From the NCBI GenBank assembly GCA_002449955.1, contig DJYD01000072.1, forward strand, positions 1 to 10,623: 10,623 bases of DNA, read 5' to 3'. This DNA is from Lachnospiraceae bacterium UBA6987 (GTDB lineage: Bacteria; Bacillota; Clostridia; Lachnospirales; Lachnospiraceae). Below the pieces are notes generated by a model, which was given only the letters and a program-made list of their open reading frames with translations, had not been told where the DNA came from and did no database searches. The translations under genes were made by a program, and so were the position numbers. Shown here piece by piece: positions 1 through 6,454 of the stretch (positions are counted from its first letter, which is position 1; every line of letters starts with the position of its first letter).

Positions 1-395
1 TCCTTGGTTGCCTGACGCTGTGCATCATTGAAGTACGCAGGCACCGTGATTACGGCTTCCGATACGCTTTCACCCAGATAGCTTTCCGCGTCCGCTTTCA
101 GCTTCTGCAGGATCATTGCAGAGATTTCCTGCGGCGTATAGTTCTTGCCGTCGATAGAAGTGCGGTAGTTGGTGCCCATTTTTCTCTTGATCGAGGAAAT
201 GGTGCGGTCGGAGTTGGTCACAGCCTGACGCTTGGCCGGTTCACCGACCAGACGTTCTCCGGTCTTGGAAAATGCCACGACACTGGGGGTCGTGCGCACA
301 CCTTCATTGTTCGCGATAACGACGGGTTTGCCACCTTCCATGACTGCTACGCAGCTGTTTGTTGTACCTAAATCGATACCGATAATTTTACTCAT
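1..395 (-). CDS. dnaK: Chaperone protein DnaK (Hsp70), N-terminal part, cut by window edge
   Basis: This is the first 131 codons of DnaK, the ATP-dependent Hsp70 chaperone that folds and protects cytosolic proteins together with DnaJ and the exchange factor GrpE. The translation begins MSKIIGIDLGTTNSCVAVME, which carries the phosphate-1 motif of the actin-like ATPase domain (IDLGTTNS, residues 7-14). It continues through RTTPSVVAF and reaches VITVPAYFNDAQRQATK at the window edge. The ATG at 393-395 follows an AGGAGG at 404-409 with 8 bases between. The segment KRKMGTNYRTSIDGKNYTPQ joins directly without the insertion of about 23 residues present in proteobacterial DnaK, which is the Gram-positive form. 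It is the third gene of the hrcA-grpE-dnaK operon, 87 bases after grpE, and should be under CIRCE/HrcA control. The C-terminal two thirds lie outside the window. Identification is certain. Confidence 0.98.
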   Translation of the reverse strand, partial: MSKIIGIDLGTTNSCVAVMEGGKPVVIANNEGVRTTPSVVAFSKTGERLVGEPAKRQAVTNSDRTISSIKRKMGTNYRTSIDGKNYTPQEISAMILQKLKADAESYLGESVSEAVITVPAYFNDAQRQATK

Positions 396-440
396 TGTTT
401 ATTCCTCCTGATTGTCTGTGTTGCTTGTATATTGTATTCA

Positions 441-460
441 GATCTCCGCACTTGCGGATC
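441..460 (-). other. Small inverted repeat between grpE and dnaK
   Basis: The 87-base gap between grpE and dnaK contains a short inverted repeat. On the transcribed strand it is TCCGC, a four-base loop AAGT, then GCGGA, flanked by GAT and ATC that could extend the stem across a small bulge. No run of U follows it in the direction of dnaK, so it is not an intrinsic terminator. It could be an mRNA stability or processing element that separates dnaK levels from hrcA and grpE, but the stem is short and this is a guess. A TACAAT hexamer lies downstream (431-436) with no -35 partner. Confidence 0.3.
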
Positions 461-482
461 GGGTTTTCTGTTCCGGGCTTTT

Positions 483-1133
483 CTAATTAGCCACCTTTAC
501 CATACTGTACCGAATCACGGTACCTTTGTAGGTATACCCCTTCTGGAGCACTGCCGTCACGACGTTTTCCGCTTCGCCTTCCACTTCCTCATGCATCACT
601 GCATAATGAAGATTGGCATCAAAGGTTTTGCCAAGCGCTTCGATCGGTTCCACCTTCATCTCATCCAGCTGTTTCAGCAGCTGTCTGTATACCTTATCCA
701 TACCGGCTGCAAACGGATCCGCCTTCTGCTCTTCGCTTAGGCCCTCCAGCCCTCGCTCGAAGCTGTCCACGATGGGAAGTATCTTCAGGATGACATCCCG
801 CGCGCCCATATCGAACTGCGCTGCTTTTTCTTTTTCCGTGCGTTTCCGGAAATTATCGAATTCAGCCATCTGCCGCTGCAGCCTGTCATTCAGAACTGCC
901 AGCTGTTCTTCCTTCGCCTTCAGCTCTTTTTCGGCCTTTTCCGCCCTCGTATTCCGGAAAAGCTTTGATTTTTCCTTTTCTTCCTTTTTCTCATCCGCCA
1001 TCTTTTCTTCGGCGGTCACCTGCGGATCCTGCTCAGCCTCAGTGCCTTCCTCTGGCTTTTCTTTCTCCGCCATTTCCTCTTCGCGGATCTCTTCGTCTTC
1101 GGAAACGATCTTTTCTTTATTCTCTTCTGACAA
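483..1133 (-). CDS. grpE: Nucleotide exchange factor GrpE (DnaK co-chaperone)
   Basis: GrpE is the dimeric exchange factor that releases ADP from DnaK and acts as a thermosensor of the chaperone cycle. The 216-residue product has a very acidic, charged N-terminal tail (residues 1-55), a long helical coiled-coil region (about 60-105) ending in the family block FDNFRKRTEKEK (92-103), the conserved ILKILPIVDSFERGLEGL segment, and the C-terminal beta domain with VEPIEALGKTFDANLHYAV (161-179) and QKGYTYKGTVIRYSMVKVAN at the end. The start is TTG at 1131-1133; GGAGGA at 1141-1146 lies 7 bases upstream, inside the last codons of hrcA, and no in-frame ATG is better placed. Only three bases separate the hrcA stop from this start, so translation is probably coupled. 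The acidic tail is longer than in E. coli GrpE (about 197 residues in total), which is usual in Firmicutes. Confidence 0.97.
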   Translation of the reverse strand: MSEENKEKIVSEDEEIREEEMAEKEKPEEGTEAEQDPQVTAEEKMADEKKEEKEKSKLFRNTRAEKAEKELKAKEEQLAVLNDRLQRQMAEFDNFRKRTEKEKAAQFDMGARDVILKILPIVDSFERGLEGLSEEQKADPFAAGMDKVYRQLLKQLDEMKVEPIEALGKTFDANLHYAVMHEEVEGEAENVVTAVLQKGYTYKGTVIRYSMVKVAN

Positions 1134-1136
1134 AGC

Positions 1137-2198
1137 TTATTCCTCCGGTTTCATAAATATTCCATCCAATTGGCTCATGGTCGCCTTAAGGGTTTCCACG
1201 ACCTTCTGATAGTCCATACGCTTGGGTCCGATGATGCCGATCTTGCCCTGTACGCCGTCCCCCATCTGATAGGTTGCGGTGACAACGCTGCAGTCTTTCA
1301 TGGAATCCACCGGCACCTCATCACCGATATACACCTGAATATCCTGCTTGCTTTCTCCCTCTGCTACATGGCCGAGTGTTGTGCCAAGCTCGCTTTTTTC
1401 CTCCAAAACATTGATCAGGTCGCTGATTTTGCCGTTATCGGCAAGCTCCGGATATTTGAAAATATTCGTTGCCCCGCTGGTATAAACCGGCACGCTGTCT
1501 TCTTTATCAAAGGCGCCGGCTACAGCATCCAGGACTTTGGCTGCCACATCTGCGTATTCACCGGCTTCTTCCTTGATCTTGGTGATCAGGGCCAGATTGA
1601 TCTCTTCGATCGATAAGCCGTTCAGATTGTTGTTCAGGCAGAAGTTCAGGTTGGTCAAAACTTCAGGAGCAAGATCCGCGCCGATATCCAGGATATTGTT
1701 TTTAACAATATTGCCGTTCAGGACGATCACGGCCAGAAGCTTACCGGAACCCATGGCTGACATCTGGATGAATTTCAGCTTGTTCCGCTTATAATGCGGC
1801 CCGGTCACCATTGAGGTATACTGCGTATTGGCTGCCAGTATCTGTGCCATGCGCATCAGCATCTCCTCCACACGGTCCATGCGCTTGGAAAGAAGCTGTT
1901 CCATGTGCGTTCCCGGAAGCTGGGCCTCAGAAACCGTCAAAGAAGTCTCATCGGTTTTGAGCAGATTGTCAACATAGAGTCGGTAGCCCTTGTCGGTCGG
2001 CACTCTTCCGGCTGAGGTATGAGGCTGTACGATCAGTCCCATTTCTTCCAGGTCGGCCATTTCATTGCGGATCGTGGCCGGGGAATAGTTCAGATCATCC
2101 ATCTTGGAAATTGTACGGGATCCAACCGGCTCACCGGTTTCCTGGTAGTTCTGAATGATCGCCAGCAGTATCTTGCGTTTTCTGTCGTCCAGTTCCAT
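1137..2198 (-). CDS. hrcA: Heat-inducible transcription repressor HrcA
   Basis: HrcA represses class I heat-shock genes by binding the CIRCE element, and its activity is normally tuned by GroEL. The 353-residue product starts MELDDRKRKILLAIIQNY, the N-terminal winged-helix domain. The recognition region NYSPATIRNEMADLEEMGLI (about 37-56) and the wing HTSAGRVPTDKGYRLYVD (60-77) are near-consensus for the family. The rest is the GAF-like dimerisation domain ending in GKIGIIGPKRMDYQKVVETL. The ATG at 2196-2198 is chosen because AGGAG (2206-2210) lies 7 bases upstream. An in-frame ATG ten codons earlier (2226-2228) lies inside the CIRCE operator and has no ribosome site. It is the first gene of the operon, directly behind promoter and CIRCE, so it represses itself together with grpE and dnaK. 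Length matches the family (about 340-350). Confidence 0.98.
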   Translation of the reverse strand: MELDDRKRKILLAIIQNYQETGEPVGSRTISKMDDLNYSPATIRNEMADLEEMGLIVQPHTSAGRVPTDKGYRLYVDNLLKTDETSLTVSEAQLPGTHMEQLLSKRMDRVEEMLMRMAQILAANTQYTSMVTGPHYKRNKLKFIQMSAMGSGKLLAVIVLNGNIVKNNILDIGADLAPEVLTNLNFCLNNNLNGLSIEEINLALITKIKEEAGEYADVAAKVLDAVAGAFDKEDSVPVYTSGATNIFKYPELADNGKISDLINVLEEKSELGTTLGHVAEGESKQDIQVYIGDEVPVDSMKDCSVVTATYQMGDGVQGKIGIIGPKRMDYQKVVETLKATMSQLDGIFMKPEE

Positions 2199-2217
2199 AG
2201 CCTTTCTCCTTTTTGTG

Positions 2218-2244
2218 TTAGCACTCAATTAGCTGGAGTGCTAA
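2218..2244 (-). promoter_or_regulatory. CIRCE operator (HrcA binding site)
   Basis: This is a perfect CIRCE inverted repeat, TTAGCACTC-N9-GAGTGCTAA, with all 18 arm positions matching the consensus and a spacer of exactly nine bases. It lies between the hrcA promoter and the hrcA ribosome site, about 5 bases after the expected transcription start. Bound HrcA would therefore block early transcription of hrcA-grpE-dnaK. The element is also part of the 5' leader RNA, where it can form a stem-loop known in other species to affect mRNA stability. Confidence 0.98.
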
Positions 2245-2255
2245 CATCTGTGTAT

Positions 2256-2284
2256 AAAATAGCACCACCGCCTGACTTTGTCAA
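2256..2284 (-). promoter_or_regulatory. Sigma-A type promoter of hrcA-grpE-dnaK
   Basis: On the minus strand a perfect -35 TTGACA (2279-2284) is separated by 17 bases from a -10 TATTTT (2256-2261). The expected start of transcription, near 2249, falls just before the CIRCE operator. This is the classical arrangement of a vegetative promoter repressed by HrcA. No sigma-32- or sigma-B-like promoter is needed to explain heat control. Confidence 0.85.
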
Positions 2285-2338
2285 TGGATTTATGATTTTT
2301 TTATGGATTATTTTTCGGGGGTTTTGGATTAATTCCTG

Positions 2339-2366
2339 TTGACTCAAAATGCAGAGCTTTTATAAT
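2339..2366 (+). promoter_or_regulatory. Sigma-A type promoter of the D-2-hydroxyacid dehydrogenase gene
   Basis: TTGACT (2339-2344) and a perfect TATAAT (2361-2366) are 16 bases apart. Transcription would start near 2373, giving a short leader of about 24 bases before the ATG. The A/T-rich stretch just upstream (about 2285-2335) could act as an UP element. It is divergent from the hrcA promoter, with about 55 bases between the two -35 boxes, and CIRCE lies about 95 bases upstream of this promoter. Direct HrcA control of this gene is therefore not expected. Confidence 0.85.
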
Positions 2367-2396
2367 AGAAATATAATGAATTATCGGAGGTTTATG

Positions 2397-3347
2397 ATGC
2401 TGAAAATCGTACTGCTTGATGGCGAAAGCATAGGCCTTGACATCTCGCCGGATCCGTTCCGCGCATATGGAGAGCTTGTTATTTATCCGAATACCGACCC
2501 CGGTCTGATAGCCGAACGCGTCCGCGATGCAGACATTATTCTGACCAACAAATGCAGGCTGAATGCGGACAATCTCTCTGCCGCAGACAAGCTGAAACTG
2601 ATCTGTGTTGCCGCAACCGGCTTTGACAATATCGATGTCCCCTGGTGCCGTGCCCACGGCGTTGCCGTCTGCAATGTCAAAGGCTATTCCACGGATTGTG
2701 TCGCGCAGCTGACCGTTGCCATGGCGCTTTCTCTGGTCATGCATCTGCCGGAATACAGCCGCTACGTCTCAGATGGCAGTTATACCGCCTCCGGTCGATT
2801 CAATCAGCTCTCTCCTGCCTTCCGTGAAATGCGGGGCAAGATCTGGGGTGTTGTCGGAGCCGGCAACATCGGTATGCAGGTTGCCCGGGTTGCCGAGGCG
2901 CTCGGCTGCCGCGTAGTCGTGTACCAGCGTCATCCAAACAGCTTCTATCCTACCGTTTCTCTGGAGGAGCTCTGCCTGACTGCAGACATCATTTCGCTCC
3001 ACGTACCGCTTAATGATTCCACGCGCGGTCTGATCGGAGCCCGTGAGATCGAGCTGATGAAGGACGGCGTCACACTGATCAATGTGGCCCGCGGCGCAGT
3101 CACTGACGAAACCGCGATCGCCATGGCAGTGGAATCAGGCAAGATCGGTGCTTTTGCCTCTGATGTATACAGCGAAGAGCCTTTTTCTATGCAGCATCCT
3201 TTTTACGCGATCAAGGACAGGCCCGGCGTCCTGCTGACGCCTCACATGGCCTGGGGCGCTGTCGAAACCAGAATCCGCCTGATCAATGAAATGGCCGAGA
3301 ATATCAAAGCGTTCCTTGCCGGGGAACGTCGGAACCGAATTGACTGA
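2397..3347 (+). CDS. D-2-hydroxyacid dehydrogenase, NAD(P)-dependent (glycerate dehydrogenase-like)
   Basis: This 316-residue protein belongs to the D-isomer-specific 2-hydroxyacid dehydrogenase family, cytosolic enzymes that interconvert 2-keto acids and D-2-hydroxy acids with NAD(P)H. The substrate-domain motif is VAATGFDNIDV (71-81). The Rossmann dinucleotide site GAGNIG is at 154-159. The catalytic triad is complete: Arg232 in NVARGAV, Glu261 in DVYSEEPF and His283 in LTPHMAWG. The overall pattern resembles glycerate/hydroxypyruvate reductases, but the substrate (hydroxypyruvate, glyoxylate, pyruvate or another keto acid) cannot be settled from sequence. The start is ATG 2397-2399, 6 bases after GGAGG (2386-2390); the adjacent ATG at 2394 would be only 3 bases away. 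An upstream in-frame ATG at 2349 lies between the -35 and -10 boxes and cannot be used. The gene is a single-gene transcription unit with its own promoter and terminator. Confidence 0.93.
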   Translation: MLKIVLLDGESIGLDISPDPFRAYGELVIYPNTDPGLIAERVRDADIILTNKCRLNADNLSAADKLKLICVAATGFDNIDVPWCRAHGVAVCNVKGYSTDCVAQLTVAMALSLVMHLPEYSRYVSDGSYTASGRFNQLSPAFREMRGKIWGVVGAGNIGMQVARVAEALGCRVVVYQRHPNSFYPTVSLEELCLTADIISLHVPLNDSTRGLIGAREIELMKDGVTLINVARGAVTDETAIAMAVESGKIGAFASDVYSEEPFSMQHPFYAIKDRPGVLLTPHMAWGAVETRIRLINEMAENIKAFLAGERRNRID

Positions 3348-3350
3348 TAC

Positions 3351-3392
3351 AAAAACAGGCTGCTGCAGGAATCCTGCACAGCCTGTTTTTTT
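3351..3392 (+). terminator. Bidirectional intrinsic terminator
   Basis: A long hairpin begins three bases after the dehydrogenase stop. The outer arms AAAAACAGGCTG (3351-3362) and CAGCCTGTTTTT (3379-3390) pair over 12 bp, and the inner arms TGCAGGA (3364-3370) and TCCTGCA (3372-3378) add most of 7 bp with a small loop and one bulged C. Seven T residues (3386-3392) follow on the plus strand. On the minus strand the same hairpin is followed by five T, so it can also stop the amidase transcript, whose stop codon is at 3414-3416. It insulates the two convergent units. Confidence 0.93.
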
Positions 3393-3413
3393 CATGTGTT
3401 TCAGCCCCTTTGG

Positions 3414-4439
3414 TCAGTTATGCTCCCGCGGCGTCCTTGTGCTCAGAAACTCGTCAATGCCGTCTGCCATCCCCTGGGCAAGCAGGTTCTGATAGGCACC
3501 ATCCTGGAGCTTTGCATCTTCCTCCTGATTGGTCATATAGCCCATTTCAACCAGGCCTGCCGGAACCTTGCACCAGTTAATTCCGGAATAGGCATCGCTC
3601 TCTACAAGACCGTCGTCTCTCGCTCCCGTTAATGCCAGCATGTGCCGCAGCATACAGCCGTTCAAAGCCTTTGCCTCATCATGCAGCGCGGCATTGTATG
3701 GGTTCTGCGGTGTCTGATAGTAGATCCCGATACCGTGAACCGAGGCATTTTCAGAGCCGTTGCAGTGTATGCGGACAAAAGCATCCGCATTGACGTTATT
3801 GGCAATTGTTGCTCGCTCGATATTGCTGATATTTACTGCATGGCCTGTACGCGTCATAATGACCGTATAGCCGCGCTTCAGCAGTTCCGTCCGCAGCTTC
3901 AGGGCAACTTCCATATTCACTTTATATTCCGGATAGCCGTTGAAACGGCTTGCTGTACCGGAAGAGACCTTTGCTTTCGTCTCTGATGCTCCGGGGCCAA
4001 CCGGTTCCTTCTCACTGTTGCCTTTTTCCTGATGACCGGGGTCGATCACGATCACGTAACCGTTTGTACCCTCTGTGACGAAATTCGTCACATTCGGTAC
4101 CAGTTCCTGAGTCTGTTCCTTGGTCGGCTCCGTTGCTTTCGTGGTTTCAGGCTCCTGCGTAGTAGCTGGCTCTGTCGGGGCCTCCGTCGTCTGAACCGGT
4201 TCGGTCACAGGTGCTTCCGAGGAGCCCGCCTGTTCTGTCTGTTTAGATGTTTCCGCCTCTGTCTGATTCGGTTCCGAGGAAGGTTCCTTGCTTGCCATTG
4301 TAATATCAGGTCCGATAACAGGCAGGGTATTTAACTGCGAATTGGTACTTGACGGTTCCTGACTGCCGCAGGCACTGCAGGCAGCTATCAAAGCCAAAGC
4401 GCAAAACAGGACATATATCTTATGCATAATTCTTTTCAT
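3414..4439 (-). CDS. N-acetylmuramoyl-L-alanine amidase (Amidase_3), predicted lipoprotein
   Basis: This 341-residue zinc amidase should cleave the bond between N-acetylmuramic acid and L-alanine in peptidoglycan outside the membrane. The N-terminus has a basic start, a hydrophobic stretch and a lipobox IAAC with Cys21 as lipidation site. Residues 22-125 form a disordered linker rich in Thr, Glu, Pro and Ser. The Amidase_3 domain covers about 128-335. Visible active-site residues are His136 in VIDPGHQ, Glu177 in YKVNMEVAL, His225 in FVRIHCNG and the catalytic Glu298 in LVEMGYMTN. There is no SPOR, LysM or SH3 wall-binding module. The ATG overlaps the stop of the upstream pseudouridine synthase as ATGA (4436-4439), and GAGGA at 4447-4451 is 7 bases upstream. 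It is last in the sepF-lspA operon; LspA encoded two genes earlier would mature its signal peptide. Roles in daughter-cell separation or wall turnover are both possible. Confidence 0.92.
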   Translation of the reverse strand: MKRIMHKIYVLFCALALIAACSACGSQEPSSTNSQLNTLPVIGPDITMASKEPSSEPNQTEAETSKQTEQAGSSEAPVTEPVQTTEAPTEPATTQEPETTKATEPTKEQTQELVPNVTNFVTEGTNGYVIVIDPGHQEKGNSEKEPVGPGASETKAKVSSGTASRFNGYPEYKVNMEVALKLRTELLKRGYTVIMTRTGHAVNISNIERATIANNVNADAFVRIHCNGSENASVHGIGIYYQTPQNPYNAALHDEAKALNGCMLRHMLALTGARDDGLVESDAYSGINWCKVPAGLVEMGYMTNQEEDAKLQDGAYQNLLAQGMADGIDEFLSTRTPREHN

Positions 4440-5356
4440 GATTCATTCCTCAGTTTTTCAATTATTTTTTTCATTTCGTCAGGCAGATCGGAATCAAATT
4501 CAAGATACTCTCCCGTTGCCGGATGAATAAATCCGATTGTCTTTGCATGCAGGCACTGTCCCTCTGCGGCCCATTTCACGCCGGCAGCTCCGTAAAGCAC
4601 ATCCCCAAGCAGCGGGTGGCCGGCGGAAGCCATGTGAACACGGATCTGATGCGTACGGCCTGTCTCCAGACGGCATTCGACTAAGGTATAGCGGGAAAAG
4701 CGTTCAAGGACGCGGTAATGCGTCACCGCCCGTTTCCCTCGTTCCTCATCAACCGCCATGCGCAGTCTGTTTTTTCTATCGCGACCGATCGCTTTGTCGA
4801 TCACCGCTTCCTCTTCAGGCAGGCACCCCTGCACGATGGCAACATAACGTCTGGTAACACTGTGCTCCTTTAACTGTGCCGCCAGACTTTGGTGAGCAGC
4901 ATCATTTTTGGCGATCATCAGAAGGCCTGTCGTATCCCGGTCGATGCGGTGCACGATCCCCGGCCGCAGCACGCCGTTGATCCCGGACAGATGCTGTCCG
5001 CAATGATACAGAACGGCATTGACCAAGGTTCCCGAAGCATGGCCCGGCGCCGGATGCACGACCATCCCGCGCGGCTTGTTGACAACCAGTACATCATCAT
5101 CTTCATAGACAATATCTAACGGGATGTCTTCTGCCGGCACATTGAGCGGCTGCAGCTTAGGGATCTCGGCGCGGATCTCCTCATCGCCGGAAAGCTTATA
5201 GCTGCGCTTGACAAGTCTTCCGTCAACCGTGACACGGCCTTCATCGATCAGTTTTGCCGCATAGCTGCGCGAAAACCCCTCCGAGGCTTCGGAGAGGTAA
5301 ATATCAAGCCGTGTACCCGTATCCTGAAGTTCAGTCGTCAGCGTCAGCGTCGCCAT
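4436..5356 (-). CDS. RluA/RluD family 23S rRNA pseudouridine synthase
   Basis: This 306-residue enzyme converts specific uridines in RNA, probably in 23S rRNA, to pseudouridine. An S4 RNA-binding domain occupies about residues 15-62 (TRLDIYLSEASEGFSRSYAA, followed by VTVDGR). The catalytic domain starts near DDDVLVVNKPRGMVVHPAPG, and the family signature HRIDRDTTGLLMIAKND contains the catalytic aspartate Asp139. The block ETGRTHQIRVHMASAGHPLLGD is also typical. The S4-containing architecture and gene position next to lspA match the RluD/YlyB group of Firmicutes, but the target positions in rRNA cannot be assigned. The ATG at 5354-5356 lies inside the end of lspA (13-base overlap) and has only a weak ribosome site, so translation is probably coupled to lspA. 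Its own stop overlaps the amidase start. Confidence 0.95.
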   Translation of the reverse strand: MATLTLTTELQDTGTRLDIYLSEASEGFSRSYAAKLIDEGRVTVDGRLVKRSYKLSGDEEIRAEIPKLQPLNVPAEDIPLDIVYEDDDVLVVNKPRGMVVHPAPGHASGTLVNAVLYHCGQHLSGINGVLRPGIVHRIDRDTTGLLMIAKNDAAHQSLAAQLKEHSVTRRYVAIVQGCLPEEEAVIDKAIGRDRKNRLRMAVDEERGKRAVTHYRVLERFSRYTLVECRLETGRTHQIRVHMASAGHPLLGDVLYGAAGVKWAAEGQCLHAKTIGFIHPATGEYLEFDSDLPDEMKKIIEKLRNES

Positions 5357-5853
5357 AAACGGATCTCTTTCAATTCTTCATCTTTGTAGTAAAACAGCAA
5401 AAGCAGCGCGAGGATCACCGCCGTCCAGGAAATGTAGCAATCCGCTACATTGAATACCGGAAAGGACATAAAACGCAGTTCCAGAAAGTCCACGACATAG
5501 CCCTGACGAACTCTGTCAATGAAATTCCCCACGGCACCGGAAAAAATCAACAGTACGCAGAGGGAAAGCGATCTGAATCGTTTTGTCTCCGGAATTCTCA
5601 GATAAAGCCAGGCCATGAACAGGCAGATCAAAACCGTAATAATGATAAAGAATACGCGCTGTCCCTGCAGCAGTCCGAATGACATCCCCCGGTTTTCAAC
5701 ATAGGAGAAGCCAAGGATTCCGGGGATCACATCAGACGCTGCCTTCCCCTTGATGTATTTGACTGCGAGCATTTTGGTCACCTGATCGATGACAATCAGA
5801 AATAGCGGGAGAAGTATCCCCCGCAGAATGGTTTTAGGTGATAGTTTATTCAT
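5344..5853 (-). CDS. lspA: Lipoprotein signal peptidase (signal peptidase II)
   Basis: LspA is the aspartic membrane protease that removes signal peptides from prolipoproteins after diacylglycerol transfer. Counted from the ATG at 5853 it has 169 residues and four hydrophobic segments. All family blocks are present: LIVIDQVTK in helix 1, VENRGMSFGLLQG, GAVGNFIDRVRQGYVVDF with the first catalytic Asp (113), and FPVFNVADCYI with the second (138). The start is uncertain: a TTG three codons earlier (5860-5862) is also in frame, overlaps the sepF stop as TTGA, and would give 172 residues. Neither has a good Shine-Dalgarno sequence, which suggests re-initiation after sepF translation ends at 5859. 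The ATG is preferred for its codon. The 3' end overlaps the next gene by 13 bases. A downstream operon partner, the amidase, carries a lipobox. Confidence 0.96.
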   Translation of the reverse strand: MNKLSPKTILRGILLPLFLIVIDQVTKMLAVKYIKGKAASDVIPGILGFSYVENRGMSFGLLQGQRVFFIIITVLICLFMAWLYLRIPETKRFRSLSLCVLLIFSGAVGNFIDRVRQGYVVDFLELRFMSFPVFNVADCYISWTAVILALLLLFYYKDEELKEIRLWRR

Positions 5854-5858
5854 TGGAT

Positions 5859-6419
5859 TCAACGGCCAGCCACAGAGGTGTTGCTGTTCATGTTCTGAAA
5901 CTCACCGGTCAATTCAATATTGCTCGGGGTGATGATGAAAATATAGGAAGAAATCTTCTGAAGATTGCCGTCAATGGAGTAGCAGGCGCCAGACGAGAAA
6001 TCGATGATGCGCTGGGCAAGATCCACCTGTACGCCTTCCAGATTGATCACCACGGCACGGCCGGACAGAAGCATATCGCAGATGTCTCTCGCATCTTCCA
6101 TGGAGGTCGGTTTGATCATATTGACTTCCATATCCGCACGTAAAGACGAAGCCCGCATCGGCGTTACATTGCTGCGATTATAACGGGCCGCCGGACGAGG
6201 TCTTTCTTCCAAGGCCACTTCCTCTTCTTCCACCTCTTCACGAGGCTGCCGGCGTGCAAACAGGCCTTTTTTGGGTTTTGCCGGCTCAGGCTCCGGCTCC
6301 TCTTCCTCTTCTTCAAAATCTTCGGGAACGAAGTCTTCCGTCAGTTCTTCCTCTTCTTCTGTTTCCTCATCGTCATACAGCTTCATCGAATCAAGGAATT
6401 TATCGAAAATGTTTGCCAT
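5859..6419 (-). CDS. sepF: Cell division protein SepF
   Basis: SepF binds the C-terminal tail of FtsZ, bundles FtsZ polymers and anchors them to the membrane in Gram-positive bacteria and some archaea. The 186-residue product has three parts. An N-terminal amphipathic helix (ANIFDKFLDSMKLYDDEE, 2-19) is the expected membrane anchor. A long linker (about 20-95) is strongly acidic with runs of Glu and EP repeats, interrupted by a basic patch PKKGLFARRQPR. The SepF core (about 98-175) includes VNMIKPTSMEDARDICDMLL, VINLEGV, FSSGACYSIDG and ISSYIFIITPSNIEL. The ATG at 6417-6419 follows GGGGGAG (6425-6431). An in-frame ATG at 6443 would lie only a few bases from the expected transcription start. 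The linker makes it longer than B. subtilis SepF (about 150 residues). It has its own consensus promoter and heads the lspA-rluD-amidase genes. Confidence 0.96.
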   Translation of the reverse strand: MANIFDKFLDSMKLYDDEETEEEEELTEDFVPEDFEEEEEEPEPEPAKPKKGLFARRQPREEVEEEEVALEERPRPAARYNRSNVTPMRASSLRADMEVNMIKPTSMEDARDICDMLLSGRAVVINLEGVQVDLAQRIIDFSSGACYSIDGNLQKISSYIFIITPSNIELTGEFQNMNSNTSVAGR

Positions 6420-6454
6420 AATAACTCCCCCAAACATGTGCATATTTTTTCTTC

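Noticed and set aside
441..470. Inverted repeat 441-460 with the following GGGTTTT as a plus-strand terminator
   Set aside because: No plus-strand gene ends here, the stem is short and only four T follow.
613..1209. Long plus-strand open frame (198 codons) rich in Ser and Phe
   Set aside because: It is antisense to grpE and the end of hrcA; its composition is the mirror of the Glu/Lys-rich GrpE codons and it has no ribosome site or known motif.
2199..2228. Ten-codon N-terminal extension of hrcA from an upstream ATG
   Set aside because: The extension overlaps the CIRCE operator and lacks a ribosome site, while the ATG at 2198 has one and matches the family start.
2349..2396. N-terminal extension of the dehydrogenase from the ATG at 2349
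   Set aside because: This ATG lies between the -35 and -10 boxes of the gene's own promoter, so it would not be in the transcript.
4032..4334. Plus-strand open frame encoding an Arg/Leu/Cys/Phe-rich peptide
   Set aside because: It mirrors the repetitive Thr/Glu/Pro linker of the amidase and the low-complexity pattern explains it.
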